Positions 36,854 through 47,522 are shown, counted from the stretch's first letter. The stretch: 64,000 bases of DNA from Roseateles depolymerans (GCF_003387155.1 NZ_QUMT01000002.1:315694-379693); one strand, 5' to 3'. The notes: a model not told the origin generated them from the sequence alone. Translations and numbers: made by a program.

Positions 36854-37534
36854 ATGCCCTTTTTGCGCTTCAAAGCTTTGCAGGTGTTCCACGGCCGCTC
36901 CGTCACCCCCGTCCGCGCCCGTGCCCACGGCACACTGGCAGGCCTTGTGCTGCTGGCCGCGACCGGACTGGCGCGTGCCGATGGGGTGGCTTCGCTGCAG
37001 CAGTTCGTCACCGAAGTGAAGAGCGGCCGGGCCACCTTCAATCAGACCGTCACCGCGCCCGACGGCAAGCGCAAGAAGGCCACCACCGGCACCTTCGAGT
37101 TCCAGCGCCCCAACCAGTTCCGCTTCAGCTACGACAAGCCGGCCGAGCAGTTGATCATCGGCGACGGCAAGAAGGTCTGGGTGTACGACCCGGATCTGGC
37201 GCAGGCGAGCGTGCGCAACATGGACCAGGCCCTGGGGGCCACGCCGGTGGCACTGCTGGCCGGGGGCGATCTGTCCAAGGACTTCATCCTCAAGTCGCAG
37301 CCCGCGGAGCAGGGCGTGGAATGGGCCCTGGCCACCCCCAAGCGCAGCGACAGCGGGCTGCAAAGCCTGCGACTGGGCTTTCGCGGCCGTGAACTGGTGG
37401 CGCTGGAGATCGTGGACGCCTTCGGCCAGCGGTCGGTGATGCAGTTCAACTCGGTGCAGGTCAATGCCAAGGTGGCCCCGGAGCGTTTCCGCTTCGATCC
37501 GCCGGCCGGCACTGACGTGATGGAACAGCGCTGA
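36854..37534 (+). CDS. lolA: Outer-membrane lipoprotein carrier protein LolA
   Basis: LolA shuttles lipoproteins through the periplasm from LolCDE to LolB. The 226-residue product has a long N-terminal region ending in a signal peptide (TLAGLVLLAATGLARA) and the mature LolA domain starting DGVASLQQFVTEVKSGRATF, with GTFEFQRPNQFRFSYDKP and SLRLGFRGRELVALEIVDAFG as family strings. The first ATG 36854 gives an n-region of about 25 residues, a little long. It lies between ftsK and rarA as in related genomes. Confidence 0.93.
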   Translation: MPFLRFKALQVFHGRSVTPVRARAHGTLAGLVLLAATGLARADGVASLQQFVTEVKSGRATFNQTVTAPDGKRKKATTGTFEFQRPNQFRFSYDKPAEQLIIGDGKKVWVYDPDLAQASVRNMDQALGATPVALLAGGDLSKDFILKSQPAEQGVEWALATPKRSDSGLQSLRLGFRGRELVALEIVDAFGQRSVMQFNSVQVNAKVAPERFRFDPPAGTDVMEQR

Positions 37535-37599
37535 CCCGGGCCCGCTCTCGTCCGCACCTCTTTGCTGCACCTCTTTGCCGCCCCGCTGACTGAGCCGTC

Positions 37600-38970
37600 A
37601 TGAGCAACGCTTCCCTGTTCCCGGATGAATTCGATCCGGTGCCCGGTGCTGCCGCGGTGCCGGCGCCCGTCAGCGCCCATGCGCCGCTACCCGAGCGGCT
37701 GCGCCCCCGCAAGCTGGAGGACGTGGTCGGCCAGCGTCACCTGCTCGGGCCGGGCATGCCGCTGCGCGTCGCCCTGGAAAGCGGACGCCCGCACAGCATG
37801 ATCCTGTGGGGCCCGCCCGGCGTGGGCAAGACCACGCTGGCGCGACTGATGGCCCAGTTCTTCGACGCGCAGTTCATCGCCATCTCGGCGGTGCTGGGCG
37901 GCGTGAAGGACATCCGCGAAGCCGTGGACCGTGCGCTGGCCGCGGCCGGGCAGGGCCGCCGCACCATCGTCTTCGTGGACGAGGTGCACCGCTTCAACAA
38001 GGCCCAGCAGGACGCCTTCCTGCCGCATGTGGAGTCGGGCCTGTTCAGCTTCATCGGCGCGACCACCGAGAACCCATCGTTCGAGGTGAATTCCGCGCTG
38101 CTGTCCCGCGCCACGGTGCATGTGCTCAAGGCGCTGGACGAAGACGACATGCGTGAGCTGCTGCGCCGCGGCGGTGCGCTGCTGGGCAGCCCGCCGCTGA
38201 GTGACACCGCCGTGCAGCGGCTGATCGGTTATGCCGACGGCGATGCCCGTCGCCTGCTCAATACGCTGGAGACGGCCGCGCAGCTCACGCCGCCCGGCAC
38301 GACCGAGATCGACGAAGCGCTGCTGGAGCGCACCCTGGGTGAACAGCTGCGGCGCTATGACAAGGGCGGGGACCAGTTCTACGACGTCATCTCCGCGCTG
38401 CACAAGTCGGTGCGCGGCTCCAATCCGGATGCGGCGCTGTACTGGATGGTGCGCATGCTCGATGGCGGCGTCGATGCCCGCTACATCAGCCGGCGCCTGA
38501 TCCGCATGGCCAGCGAGGACATCGGCCTGGCCGACCCGCGGGCGCTGCGCATCTGCCTGGACGCGGCCGAAACCTACGAGCGACTCGGCTCGCCCGAAGG
38601 CGAGCTGACGCTGGCCGAGGCGGCGGTCTACCTGGCCATCGCGCCCAAGTCGAATGCGGTCTACAACGCCTACAACCAGGTCAAGGCGCTGATCAAGCAG
38701 GACAGCTCGCGTCCGGTGCCGGTGCATTTGCGCAATGCGCCGACCCGGCTGATGAAGGAGCTGGGCTACGGCAAGGCCTACCGGTACGCGCATGATTTCC
38801 CCGGCGCCTACGTGGCGGGCGAGCAGTACCTGCCGGACGGGCTGGAGGACCAGCGCTTTTATGAGCCGGTGCCTCGCGGCCTGGAGCTCAAGATCGGCGA
38901 GCGCCTGAAGGAGCTGCGCCGCCTGGATGCAGCGGCGCGGGATGAGCAGGATGAAGACGGCCTGGACTGA
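37600..38970 (+). CDS. rarA: Replication-associated recombination protein A (MgsA/RarA)
   Basis: RarA is an AAA+ ATPase that acts on stalled replication forks and interacts with SSB. The 456-residue protein has Walker A GPPGVGKTTLARLMA, Walker B IVFVDEVHRFNKAQQDAFLP, sensor FIGATTENPSFEVNSALLSR and the C-terminal MgsA tetramer domain with YDVISALHKSVRGSNPDAAL and YWMVRMLDGG. Start at 37600. The end overlaps the candidate start of the next gene. Part of the ftsK-lolA-rarA cluster. Confidence 0.95.
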   Translation: MSNASLFPDEFDPVPGAAAVPAPVSAHAPLPERLRPRKLEDVVGQRHLLGPGMPLRVALESGRPHSMILWGPPGVGKTTLARLMAQFFDAQFIAISAVLGGVKDIREAVDRALAAAGQGRRTIVFVDEVHRFNKAQQDAFLPHVESGLFSFIGATTENPSFEVNSALLSRATVHVLKALDEDDMRELLRRGGALLGSPPLSDTAVQRLIGYADGDARRLLNTLETAAQLTPPGTTEIDEALLERTLGEQLRRYDKGGDQFYDVISALHKSVRGSNPDAALYWMVRMLDGGVDARYISRRLIRMASEDIGLADPRALRICLDAAETYERLGSPEGELTLAEAAVYLAIAPKSNAVYNAYNQVKALIKQDSSRPVPVHLRNAPTRLMKELGYGKAYRYAHDFPGAYVAGEQYLPDGLEDQRFYEPVPRGLELKIGERLKELRRLDAAARDEQDEDGLD

Positions 38971-40039
38971 GCTCATGCGCGGGATGTGCGCGCGGGTGCG
39001 GGCGGCGGGCGCTGTGACCGCGCTGGCGGTAGCCGTGGTGAGCCCCGCACTGGCCGCACCGGCCGCGCCGGCCGCACCGGCCGTTAAACCCGCGCTGGCA
39101 GGGCCGACTGCTTCTAACGCCCTGGTGGCGCCGGCCGCCGCACCCGCCGCTGTGACGGCACCGAAGGGGGCCGCCCCCTCCCTGCGGCCGCCGGAGGGTC
39201 CGACGCTGGCCCGCATCCGGGACACCGGCGTGATCGTGATGGGCTATCGCCCGGCCTCCCTGCCGTTTTCCTATCTGGACGCCCAGCTTAAACCGATCGG
39301 CTACACCGTCGAGTTGTGCGACCGCGTGATCCAGGCTCTGCGGGTGCGCCTGAACCTGCCGGACCTGGAAGTGCGCCGCGTGGCGGTCGGTTCCGCGACG
39401 CGGCTGCCCATGGTCACCAACGGCACGCTGGACCTGGAATGCGGCATTACCACCAACACGGCGGAGCGGGCTCGCAGCCAGGCCTTCTCGCTGACCATCT
39501 TCGTGGCCGAGACGCGCCTGATGACGCGCAACGGGGAGCGGGTGCAGAGCTTGTCGGAACTGCGGGGCAAGCCGGTGGTGAGCACCATCGGCACCACCAG
39601 CATCCAGCATCTGGCGGCGGTCAATGAGCAGCAGCAGCTGGGCATCCGCATCGTTGCGGGCCTGGACGATCCGGACGCCTTCCAGCTGCTGCGCAGCGGC
39701 CGGGCAGAAGCCTTCCTGATGGACGATGTGCTGCTGCGCAGCCTGCTGGCCCAGCAGGGCGCGGCGGTGTCGGCCCGGGACTATGTGGTGTCGGACCGCG
39801 GCCTGACGGTCGAGCCCTATGCCATTGGCCTGAACCGCGACGACCCAGCCTTCAAGGCGATGGTCGATGAGACCCTGGCGGGTCTGTACCGCAGCGGCGA
39901 GATCTTCAACATCTACAGGCGCTGGTTTGAGGCGCCTTTGCCGAACTCAGGGGTCAATCTCCAGTTGCCCATGAGCGCTGCATTGCGTCGCGTGATTGCC
40001 CAGCCCACCGATTCGCCGGACCCGGCCCGCTATCGCTGA
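38951..40039 (+). CDS. Periplasmic amino-acid-type ABC solute-binding protein
   Basis: The 362-residue protein has a signal peptide (VRAAGAVTALAVAVVSPALA), an Ala/Pro-rich segment (about 35-75) and an SBP_bac_3 domain: GVIVMGYRPASLPFSYLDAQ, YTVELCDRVIQALRV, TNGTLDLECGITTNTAERA and AEAFLMDDVLL. Binding-protein family 3 usually carries polar amino acids. No permease or ATPase gene adjoins it, so it is an orphan that may share a transporter or act as sensor partner. Start choice is open: ATG 38951 overlaps rarA by 20 bases, ATG 38975 lies four bases after the rarA stop. Confidence 0.8.
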   Translation: MKTAWTELMRGMCARVRAAGAVTALAVAVVSPALAAPAAPAAPAVKPALAGPTASNALVAPAAAPAAVTAPKGAAPSLRPPEGPTLARIRDTGVIVMGYRPASLPFSYLDAQLKPIGYTVELCDRVIQALRVRLNLPDLEVRRVAVGSATRLPMVTNGTLDLECGITTNTAERARSQAFSLTIFVAETRLMTRNGERVQSLSELRGKPVVSTIGTTSIQHLAAVNEQQQLGIRIVAGLDDPDAFQLLRSGRAEAFLMDDVLLRSLLAQQGAAVSARDYVVSDRGLTVEPYAIGLNRDDPAFKAMVDETLAGLYRSGEIFNIYRRWFEAPLPNSGVNLQLPMSAALRRVIAQPTDSPDPARYR

Positions 40040-43000
40040 AGCCGACGGCGCAGCAACGCGCGCAGCGGACGTGCCCAGCGGGACACCACGGCCCGCAGCC
40101 GTCTGCGGCGCTGCGCACGGGCCGCAGGCGCGTAGGCCTCGCTGCCCAGCACCCGCACCTCCACTTCGGTGCCGCCCTCTGGTCGGTTGCGCAAGCGCAG
40201 GCTGCCATGCAGGCGCCGGGCGCGCTCGAACATGCCCTTGATGCCGTGGTGGCCGGGTCGCCCGTCCGGGCCGATGAACTCCGGCGGCACGCCGCGTCCG
40301 TCGTCAACGATGCGCAGGGTCATCCTGCGCGGCTCAAAGTGAAGCCATAGCCCCAATTGCGAGGCGCCCGCATGCCGCAGCGCATTGCTCAGTGCTTCGC
40401 GGGCGATCATCAGCAGTTCGTCCTGCACGGTGGGTCGCAAGGCCCGCTCGACACCCTGCACATCGATCTGCACTGCCACCCGCCCATCGCTGTGCGCGGC
40501 TGCGGCGGCGGCCAGATCTTCGCTCAGCGGCCCGGCATGGCTGCGCAGGTCGGACACGCGGTCGCGGGCGGCCAGCAGCAGCCGCTCCGCATTGCCAAGA
40601 GCTCGCTCCAGCCGGTCGTTGAGCTCCGGTTCCTTCACCCGACGCACCACGCCGTTGAATTGCAGCACCAGCCCCTGCACCCCCTGCAGCAGGGTGTCGT
40701 GCAGCTCCCGGGCGATCCGCTCGCGTTCCCGCAGCCGCTCCTCCATGCGCCACCGCACCTGCCGGGCAATCGCCCGGGTGCGCATCCGGTATGCCGCCCA
40801 GGCCAGCAGCAGCACCAGGGCCACGAGGCCCCATACGAAAGACCGCGTCTGGGTCCAGGTCGGTTCGATCTGAAACTCCAGCGTCGCCCCGCGGGTGTCC
40901 CAGACGCCATCCCCATTGGCGGAGATGACCTGGAAGCGGTAGCTGCCCGGGCCCAGATTGGCATAGGTGGCCTCGCGGACATTGCCCGCTTCGTGCCAGT
41001 CCGGATCCACCCCTTCGAGCCGGTAGCGGAAACGGGCCCGGTCGGCCGCAGCCAGGGTGATGGCGGTGTAGCTCAGCGTCACATGGCGGGTGCCCGCCGG
41101 CAGCACCAGGCCCGGGTCGGGACGGAAAAGCTGCTCGCCGCTGCGAAGCGCATGGATCTCGGTCAGCGGCGGCTGGTTGTTGCGCGGGACGCTGGCCGGG
41201 TCCAGCCAGGCCACCCCGCGGTTGGTGGCAAACCAGAGCCGGCCGCGATGGTCCCGCAGCGCGGTGGGCACCATCGACGCCTGCAGTGCAATGCCGGGCA
41301 GGCCGTCGCGGCGGTCGAACAGCCGGTAGTTCAGCGGCGTGTTCGGCCGCTCGGCAAAGGCGCGCAGGTCCTCCGCCCGCACCTGCACCACCCCGCGTCC
41401 GCCGTTGAGCCACACATCGCCGGACAAGGATTCAACGATGCCGGTCACGTGGCCATAGACCGCATCCATGCTTTGGGTCAGGGTGGTGAATCGGCGGCCA
41501 TCAAAGAAGGCGACGCCGTTTTCGCCCGCGACGACCAGGCGTCGGTCGGTCATGCTGATGGCGGTGGCGCGCCCGATGGCGAGGCCGTCCTGTTGCGTCC
41601 AGCGGGTGAGGGTGTCGTCGCTCCAGCGCAGCACCTCGTCCTCATGGGCCATCCACAGGGCGCCGTCCGGTCCGACCGTCATGGCCTGCGGAGCCTTCAG
41701 TTCCCGAAGACGCGGGTCCAGGCGCACGCCGTCGGGGCGGGCCAGGTACAGGCCCTGATCCTCCACGGAGATCCAGATCCCGCTGCCCCCATCCGGCCAC
41801 GCGGCCAGCACGGCGCCCTGACGCATGGCCTCCGGCATCGGCAGCTCGCGCGTGGCATGGGCGTCGCGGCGCAGGAGACGGCCTTGCGTCATCCACCACA
41901 CGGCACCGTCCGCAGCGCGGAGCGCATCGCGGGTGGGCACCGGGCCGGGCCATTCGCGCGGCGGGGTCGGCGGGTCCACCTCGACGGCCGTCTGGGCGTT
42001 CGCCACCAGCATGCCGTCGCCGTGCGGGACCATGACGAAGCCGCTCAGCGAGGCGCCGGCGAGGTCGGGCAGGTCCTGCAGCCGGGTGCGCTGGAAGCTG
42101 GCCAGGCCGTTGTTGCTGCCCACCCAGACCGTGCCTTCACGGTCCTCGATCACCGGCACGACCACCGGCGAGCTCAGGCCCTGCTCCCGCTCGAAGCGCT
42201 GAGGACGGTCCTGCGGGGTGACGGCGCGGCCCGTGGGGATGGCGGCAGCGGCCGGCAGGCGCCACACGCCAGACCCAGCGACGGTCAGCCAGACCGAGCC
42301 GTCCCGGGCAAACAGCATCTGCTTGGCGGTGGCAAAGGCGGGCGGGGCCTTGGGTGTGGGTGCAGGTGCGGGTGCGGGTGCGGGCGGCGCATCGGTGGAG
42401 GGGGGCGCTTCGGTCAAGTCCGGCAAGGGGCGGGTGCCCTGCAGGCCTTCGCTCAGCCACAGGCGACCATCCAGGTCCTCCGCAACGACCGCGCTGCGGG
42501 CCAGCGGGACCCCTGGATCCCGGAAGCGCCGTTCACCGGGCAGCAGGAACAGCAGGCGCCGCGACGTACAGACCCACAGCACCCCGCGGCGGTCCACGTA
42601 GACGTAATCCACCGCCGGGTCCTGGAAACCCCAGTCGGCGCCCACCGTGCGCCAGTGGCCGTCCAGGAAGCGGGCCAGGCCGGTACCGGCGGCCGCCCAG
42701 AGGGCGCCGTCGCCGGTCTGCGCGAAATGCAGGATGCGGCCGTTGGGCAGCCCGTCCCGGACGCTGAACGCCTGCACATGCCCGTCATGCAGCCGCGCGG
42801 CACCGCCGCCGTAGAAGCCCAGCCAGATGTCGCCATCGGGCATCAGCTTCAGCGCATTGATGTTGGTCGAGGGCAGGCGTTGACCTTCCCGCACCGGATA
42901 CGGCGCGAAGCGCAGGCCATCGAAGCGGAACAGGCCCATGCCGGTGCCCAGCCACAGCAGGCCGTTGGGGCCTTGCTCCAGGGTCCAGATGTCGGCGGGC

Positions 43001-43221
43001 GCGCCGTCATTCACGGCCAGGGGGGTGAAGGCGTAGTCCCGGATGCCGGCGGCCGCAGGCATCGGCGAAGCGCCAGCGAGAGGCCGCGCAGCGTCCGCAG
43101 TGCCCGCAGGCACCGCGATCGCCGCCAACGCGCTCGCCAGCAGCACGGCGCCGAGCGCCACGCGCCCAGTGCGGAGGAGCGCGCGCGGCCAGGGGTCGGG
43201 GAGCAAGAAGCGGAAACGCAT
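40030..43221 (-). CDS. Two-component sensor histidine kinase with beta-propeller sensor
   Basis: The 1063-residue membrane kinase has an N-terminal signal/anchor, about 14 Reg_prop-like blades (for example GLLWLGTGMGLFRFDGLRF), a Y_Y_Y-type beta domain (about 690-760, LSYTAITLAAADRARFRYRL), one membrane helix (SFVWGLVALVLLLAWAAY), a HisKA_3 domain with phosphoacceptor His841 in ARELHDTLLQG, and a HATPase domain (DDGRGVPPEF, GHHGIKGMFERARRLHG). Like other NarX/LytS-type kinases it should signal to a LuxR-type regulator, but none is adjacent. A proline-rich insertion (PAPAPAPAPTPKA) lies inside the propeller. The start ATG 43221 is the best guess. Confidence 0.9.
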   Translation of the reverse strand: MRFRFLLPDPWPRALLRTGRVALGAVLLASALAAIAVPAGTADAARPLAGASPMPAAAGIRDYAFTPLAVNDGAPADIWTLEQGPNGLLWLGTGMGLFRFDGLRFAPYPVREGQRLPSTNINALKLMPDGDIWLGFYGGGAARLHDGHVQAFSVRDGLPNGRILHFAQTGDGALWAAAGTGLARFLDGHWRTVGADWGFQDPAVDYVYVDRRGVLWVCTSRRLLFLLPGERRFRDPGVPLARSAVVAEDLDGRLWLSEGLQGTRPLPDLTEAPPSTDAPPAPAPAPAPTPKAPPAFATAKQMLFARDGSVWLTVAGSGVWRLPAAAAIPTGRAVTPQDRPQRFEREQGLSSPVVVPVIEDREGTVWVGSNNGLASFQRTRLQDLPDLAGASLSGFVMVPHGDGMLVANAQTAVEVDPPTPPREWPGPVPTRDALRAADGAVWWMTQGRLLRRDAHATRELPMPEAMRQGAVLAAWPDGGSGIWISVEDQGLYLARPDGVRLDPRLRELKAPQAMTVGPDGALWMAHEDEVLRWSDDTLTRWTQQDGLAIGRATAISMTDRRLVVAGENGVAFFDGRRFTTLTQSMDAVYGHVTGIVESLSGDVWLNGGRGVVQVRAEDLRAFAERPNTPLNYRLFDRRDGLPGIALQASMVPTALRDHRGRLWFATNRGVAWLDPASVPRNNQPPLTEIHALRSGEQLFRPDPGLVLPAGTRHVTLSYTAITLAAADRARFRYRLEGVDPDWHEAGNVREATYANLGPGSYRFQVISANGDGVWDTRGATLEFQIEPTWTQTRSFVWGLVALVLLLAWAAYRMRTRAIARQVRWRMEERLRERERIARELHDTLLQGVQGLVLQFNGVVRRVKEPELNDRLERALGNAERLLLAARDRVSDLRSHAGPLSEDLAAAAAAHSDGRVAVQIDVQGVERALRPTVQDELLMIAREALSNALRHAGASQLGLWLHFEPRRMTLRIVDDGRGVPPEFIGPDGRPGHHGIKGMFERARRLHGSLRLRNRPEGGTEVEVRVLGSEAYAPAARAQRRRRLRAVVSRWARPLRALLRRRLQR

Positions 43222-43369
43222 GGATGGCAGGGCGGACGGCCAGTATGCCACCCGGGCCGCGCCGGCCTGTGACGCGTGGGCGGCATGACGCTTGCCAGTC
43301 TTTGGCATCGGGACCGGGCCGGCAGTTCGCTGGCACTGGCCCGCCTTCATCGTCATCAAGGAGACTGCA

Positions 43370-43867
43370 ATGAACGATTCCAAACCGCGTGATGCCAATC
43401 TGGATCCGATCACCAAAGCCCCGGGCGCCCATCCCGTCGGCACCGGCGTGGGGGCTGCCGTGGGTGGCATGGCGGCCGGGGCGGCGGTGGGGACCGTGGC
43501 AGGCCCGCTGGGGACGGCGGTAGGAGCGGCCGTGGGTGCGGTGGTCGGCGGCCTGGCCGGCAAGGGCGTGGCGGAGTCCATCGACCCGACGGCCGAAGAG
43601 GCCTATTGGAAGGACAACTACGCCCAGCGCCCGTACATCGAACCGGGCACGACCTACGACGATTACGGCCCGGCCTATGCCTATGGCGTGGACGCGTTCA
43701 GCCGGTATCCCGACCGTGAGTTCGAGGATTTCGAAAGCGAACTGCACCGGGACTGGGGCGGCCAGCGCCACAGCTCGTCGTTGGAGTGGGACCGTGCCCG
43801 TCCTGCCGCGCGGGATGCGTGGCAGCGGGTGAAGGAAAACTCTGGCATGCCACCATCCACACGCTGA
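43370..43867 (+). CDS. Glycine-zipper hypothetical protein, 165 aa
   Basis: The product starts MNDSKPRDANLDPITKAPG and has a Gly/Ala-zipper hydrophobic stretch (about 24-65; GTGVGAAVGGMAAGAAVGTV and similar GxxxG spacings), then an acidic C-terminal half rich in Tyr and Asp (YWKDNYAQRPYIEPGTTYDD). Such proteins are common, stress-linked and of unknown function. AAGGAG seven bases before the ATG 43370 fixes the start. The gene is divergent from the kinase. Confidence 0.8.
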   Translation: MNDSKPRDANLDPITKAPGAHPVGTGVGAAVGGMAAGAAVGTVAGPLGTAVGAAVGAVVGGLAGKGVAESIDPTAEEAYWKDNYAQRPYIEPGTTYDDYGPAYAYGVDAFSRYPDREFEDFESELHRDWGGQRHSSSLEWDRARPAARDAWQRVKENSGMPPSTR

Positions 43868-43906
43868 TCGGTCGCTGATCGTTCGCTGACCGGTCGCTGA
43901 CCCGTC
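43863..43906. repeat. Four tandem 11-bp repeats at a gene end
   Basis: Four units of the form GCTGA(T/C)C(G/C)(G/T)TC run from 43863 to 43906. The first unit contains the stop codon of the glycine-zipper gene, so the array lies in the 3' untranslated part just before the terminator. Confidence 0.8.
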
Positions 43907-43921
43907 ACCGACGCGCATCGT

Positions 43922-43953
43922 GAAACCGGCGGGGCGAAGGTCCCGCCGGTTTC
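43922..43953. terminator. Strong hairpin terminator
   Basis: A 12-bp perfect stem GAAACCGGCGGG / CCCGCCGGTTTC with an 8-base loop, followed by ATTGTTT, lies between the glycine-zipper gene and the convergent TRAP large-permease gene. It can stop transcription of the first gene and possibly of the second. Confidence 0.8.
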
Positions 43954-43988
43954 ATTGTTTCCGGCTCAAGGGTGGCGCTGCGGAACGC

Positions 43989-45505
<1,517 letters not shown>

Positions 45506-45509
<4 letters not shown>

Positions 45510-46114
45510 TGCAGCGGCCTCTCGTAATGGGTGTCCATCTCGAGGCGGTGACCCAGCCAGGCGATGCGCTTGATCAGTTCCGACAAGCCTTGCAGCGACA
45601 GCATGCCAAAGCCCAGCGGCAGCATGGCGGCGACCGGCCAGCGCATCAGCCCGCCGGCATTGCCGGAGCTTTCACCGCTGCTGAGCAGCTTCCAGACGTA
45701 GCCGGGCAGGCCCAGCGTCTGAACGCTGTCTTCCGGCCGCATGCCGGTGGTCAGCTTGACCAGGAAAAAGTCCCAGGACACCCAGGTGGCCCAGCAAACC
45801 ACCGGCAGCAAAAACACCAGCAGGCCGAAGGTGTCCACCAGCACCTTGCTGCGACCGGAGAGCCGGCTGTAGATCAGGTCCACCCGGACATGTTCATTGA
45901 GCCGCAGGGCCTGGGCAGCGCCCAGCATGACGCAGGCGGCGAACAAGTACCACTGGATTTCGAGGAAGGCGTTGGAGCTGTAGTTCAGGCCGTAGCGGAC
46001 CACCGCATTGGTGGCGCTGATGAGGCAGGACAGCAGAACGGCCCAGGCAGCGAAGATGCTGAAGCGATCGTTCAGTCGGTCGATGCCTCTGGTGAGGGCA
46101 AGCAGGGCGGTCAT
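45506..46114 (-). CDS. TRAP transporter small permease subunit (DctQ type)
   Basis: The 202-residue protein shows four hydrophobic segments and the DctQ pattern (AVLLSCLISATNAVVRYGLN, WYLFAACVMLGAAQALRLNE, HVRVDLIYSRL). It pairs with the large permease to form the membrane core of a TRAP importer. The ATG 46114 is chosen; the preceding TTG 46117 is in frame. It overlaps the large permease gene by four bases. The upstream 175-base gap to the DUF442 gene holds any promoter. Confidence 0.9.
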
Positions 46115-46292
46115 CAAGGCGGGTCAGTCTCCGGACGGACCCTCGTGAGTGGGGTCCTGCTGTGACCGTGAACCGGTCATGCGGAGACTGTAGCCAGGGT
46201 CGGGGAGGGCGCGAAGTCATTCGGGCCCGGCTGAGGGAAAGTCCTCCCCTCGGTGACCTGGGTGCGCGGGCCCTGATCGGACCCGCGGCGGA

Positions 46293-46634
46293 TCACAACT
46301 GCGTCGCGGCGGCGAACAGCTTGGTGGCGCGTGCGCCGGAGCGGCAGAAGGCGAGCACCGGCGTGGGCAACTCGTCGATCAGCTGGCGCATGGCCTGGAT
46401 TTCTTCAGGGGACTGGTAGCCCCCCTGGACCGGCAGATAGCGGTAGGCCAGCCCGGCCGCTTCGGCCGCGGCCTGCATCTGCGCGCTGGTGGGCTGGTCC
46501 GGGCCGCCTTCGAAGTCCGGGCGGTTGTTGATCACGCTCTTGAAACCGGCCTGCGCCAGTGCGGGCATGACCTCCGGGGTGATCTGCGGAGCAACGCAGA
46601 AGTCCTGCGTCAGTTGTTGCACGGTCAGTTCCAT
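46293..46634 (-). CDS. TIGR01244 family (DUF442) sulfur-transferase/phosphatase-like protein
   Basis: The 113-residue protein has FCVAPQITPEVMPALAQAGF, FKSVINNRPDFEGGPDQPTS and an active-site loop LAFCRSGARAT with Cys97 and Arg102. This is the TIGR01244/DUF442 family, which has a dual-specificity-phosphatase fold and is often fused to beta-lactamase-like sulfur dioxygenases. It probably acts in sulfur chemistry or as a phosphatase; the substrate is unknown. GGAG lies seven bases before the start. A second, membrane-anchored member is encoded at 22780-23364. Confidence 0.85.
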   Translation of the reverse strand: MELTVQQLTQDFCVAPQITPEVMPALAQAGFKSVINNRPDFEGGPDQPTSAQMQAAAEAAGLAYRYLPVQGGYQSPEEIQAMRQLIDELPTPVLAFCRSGARATKLFAAATQL

Positions 46635-46703
46635 GGAGACTCCTGAAGAAGGAAGGGCCGGGCCAGGTGTCGGAGCGGCGTCGGACCCAGGCCCGGACTT
46701 GGA

Positions 46704-47150
46704 TCAGCCGGCCAGTGCCGCCTTCACCGCGGCGGACACCAGACCCATGTCGGCCTTGCCGGCCAGTTGCGTCTTGACGGCGCCCATGACCTTGCCCATG
46801 TCGCCAGGGCCCTTGGCGCCCAGCTCGGCCACGATGGCGGCCACGGCGGCCTGGATCTCTTCAGCGCTCAGGCGCTGCGGCAGGTAGGCTTCCAGCACCT
46901 TGACCTCCGCGGTCTCCTTGTCGGCCAGGTCCTGGCGACCGGCGGCGCTGAACTGGCTGATGGCGTCCTTGCGCTGCTTGATCAGCTTGTCCACGATGCC
47001 GACCAGCATCACGTCGTCCACCTCGACCCGCTCGTCCACTTCCTTTTGCTTGACGGCGGCCAGCAGCATGCGGATGGTGCCCAGACGCTCACTGTCCTTG
47101 GCACGCATGGCGGTCTTCATGTCTTCGGTGATTTGTTCTTTGAGGCTCAT
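46704..47150 (-). CDS. GatB/YqeY domain-containing protein
   Basis: The 148-residue cytosolic protein starts MSLKEQITEDMKTAMRAKDS and contains LGTIRMLLAAVKQKEVDERV, LIKQRKDAISQF and LGAKGPGDMGKVMG, the YqeY pattern shared with the GatB tail. It may bind tRNA or aid tRNA-related amidation; the role is not settled. ATG 47150 is chosen since GGAG lies eight bases upstream. It follows rpsU, as in many proteobacteria. Confidence 0.9.
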   Translation of the reverse strand: MSLKEQITEDMKTAMRAKDSERLGTIRMLLAAVKQKEVDERVEVDDVMLVGIVDKLIKQRKDAISQFSAAGRQDLADKETAEVKVLEAYLPQRLSAEEIQAAVAAIVAELGAKGPGDMGKVMGAVKTQLAGKADMGLVSAAVKAALAG

Positions 47151-47182
47151 GGGCATCTCTCCGTTGGAATCATGAAACAAAA

Positions 47183-47211
47183 AAGCCCGCGGCAGCGTCC
47201 TGCGCGGGCTT
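47183..47211 (-). terminator. Terminator/attenuator between rpsU and yqeY
   Basis: On the minus strand, AAGCCCGCG - loop - CGCGGGCTT is followed by TTTTGTTT. It sits in the gap after rpsU, so some transcripts should end here while read-through reaches the yqeY gene. Confidence 0.75.
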
Positions 47212-47309
47212 CTTGTGCTGTTCTGGCCGTGAAGCGCCACCGGGGTGGGGCTTCGGAGCCGGAAGCGACTGAGGCGGGCTGACGGAATGGACGCGTCAGC
47301 GGCGCTCGA

Positions 47310-47522
47310 TCAGTACAGCTTCTTGGGCAGCTGCATGCTGCGCACGCGCTTGTAGTGGCGCTTCACCGCGGCGGCCTTCTTGCGCTTGCGCTCGGCGGTC
47401 GGCTTTTCGTAGAACTCGCGGGCGCGCAGCTCGGTGAGCAGGCCCAGCTTTTCAATGGTGCGCTTGAAGCGGCGCAGGGCCACGTCGAACGGCTCGTTTT
47501 CTTTGACGCGAATGGTGGTCAT
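47310..47522 (-). CDS. rpsU: 30S ribosomal protein S21
   Basis: The 70-residue protein begins [20 protein letters not shown] and ends with [12 protein letters not shown], the S21 family pattern. It is needed for initiation through the 3' end of 16S rRNA. A leader of about 150 bases precedes it. The terminator-like hairpin downstream suggests differential expression of rpsU over yqeY. Confidence 0.97.

Noticed and set aside
40357-43272. 971-residue plus-strand frame opposite the sensor kinase
   Set aside because: Low-complexity, Gly/Arg/Ala-rich shadow of the kinase gene; no domain, signal or ribosome site.
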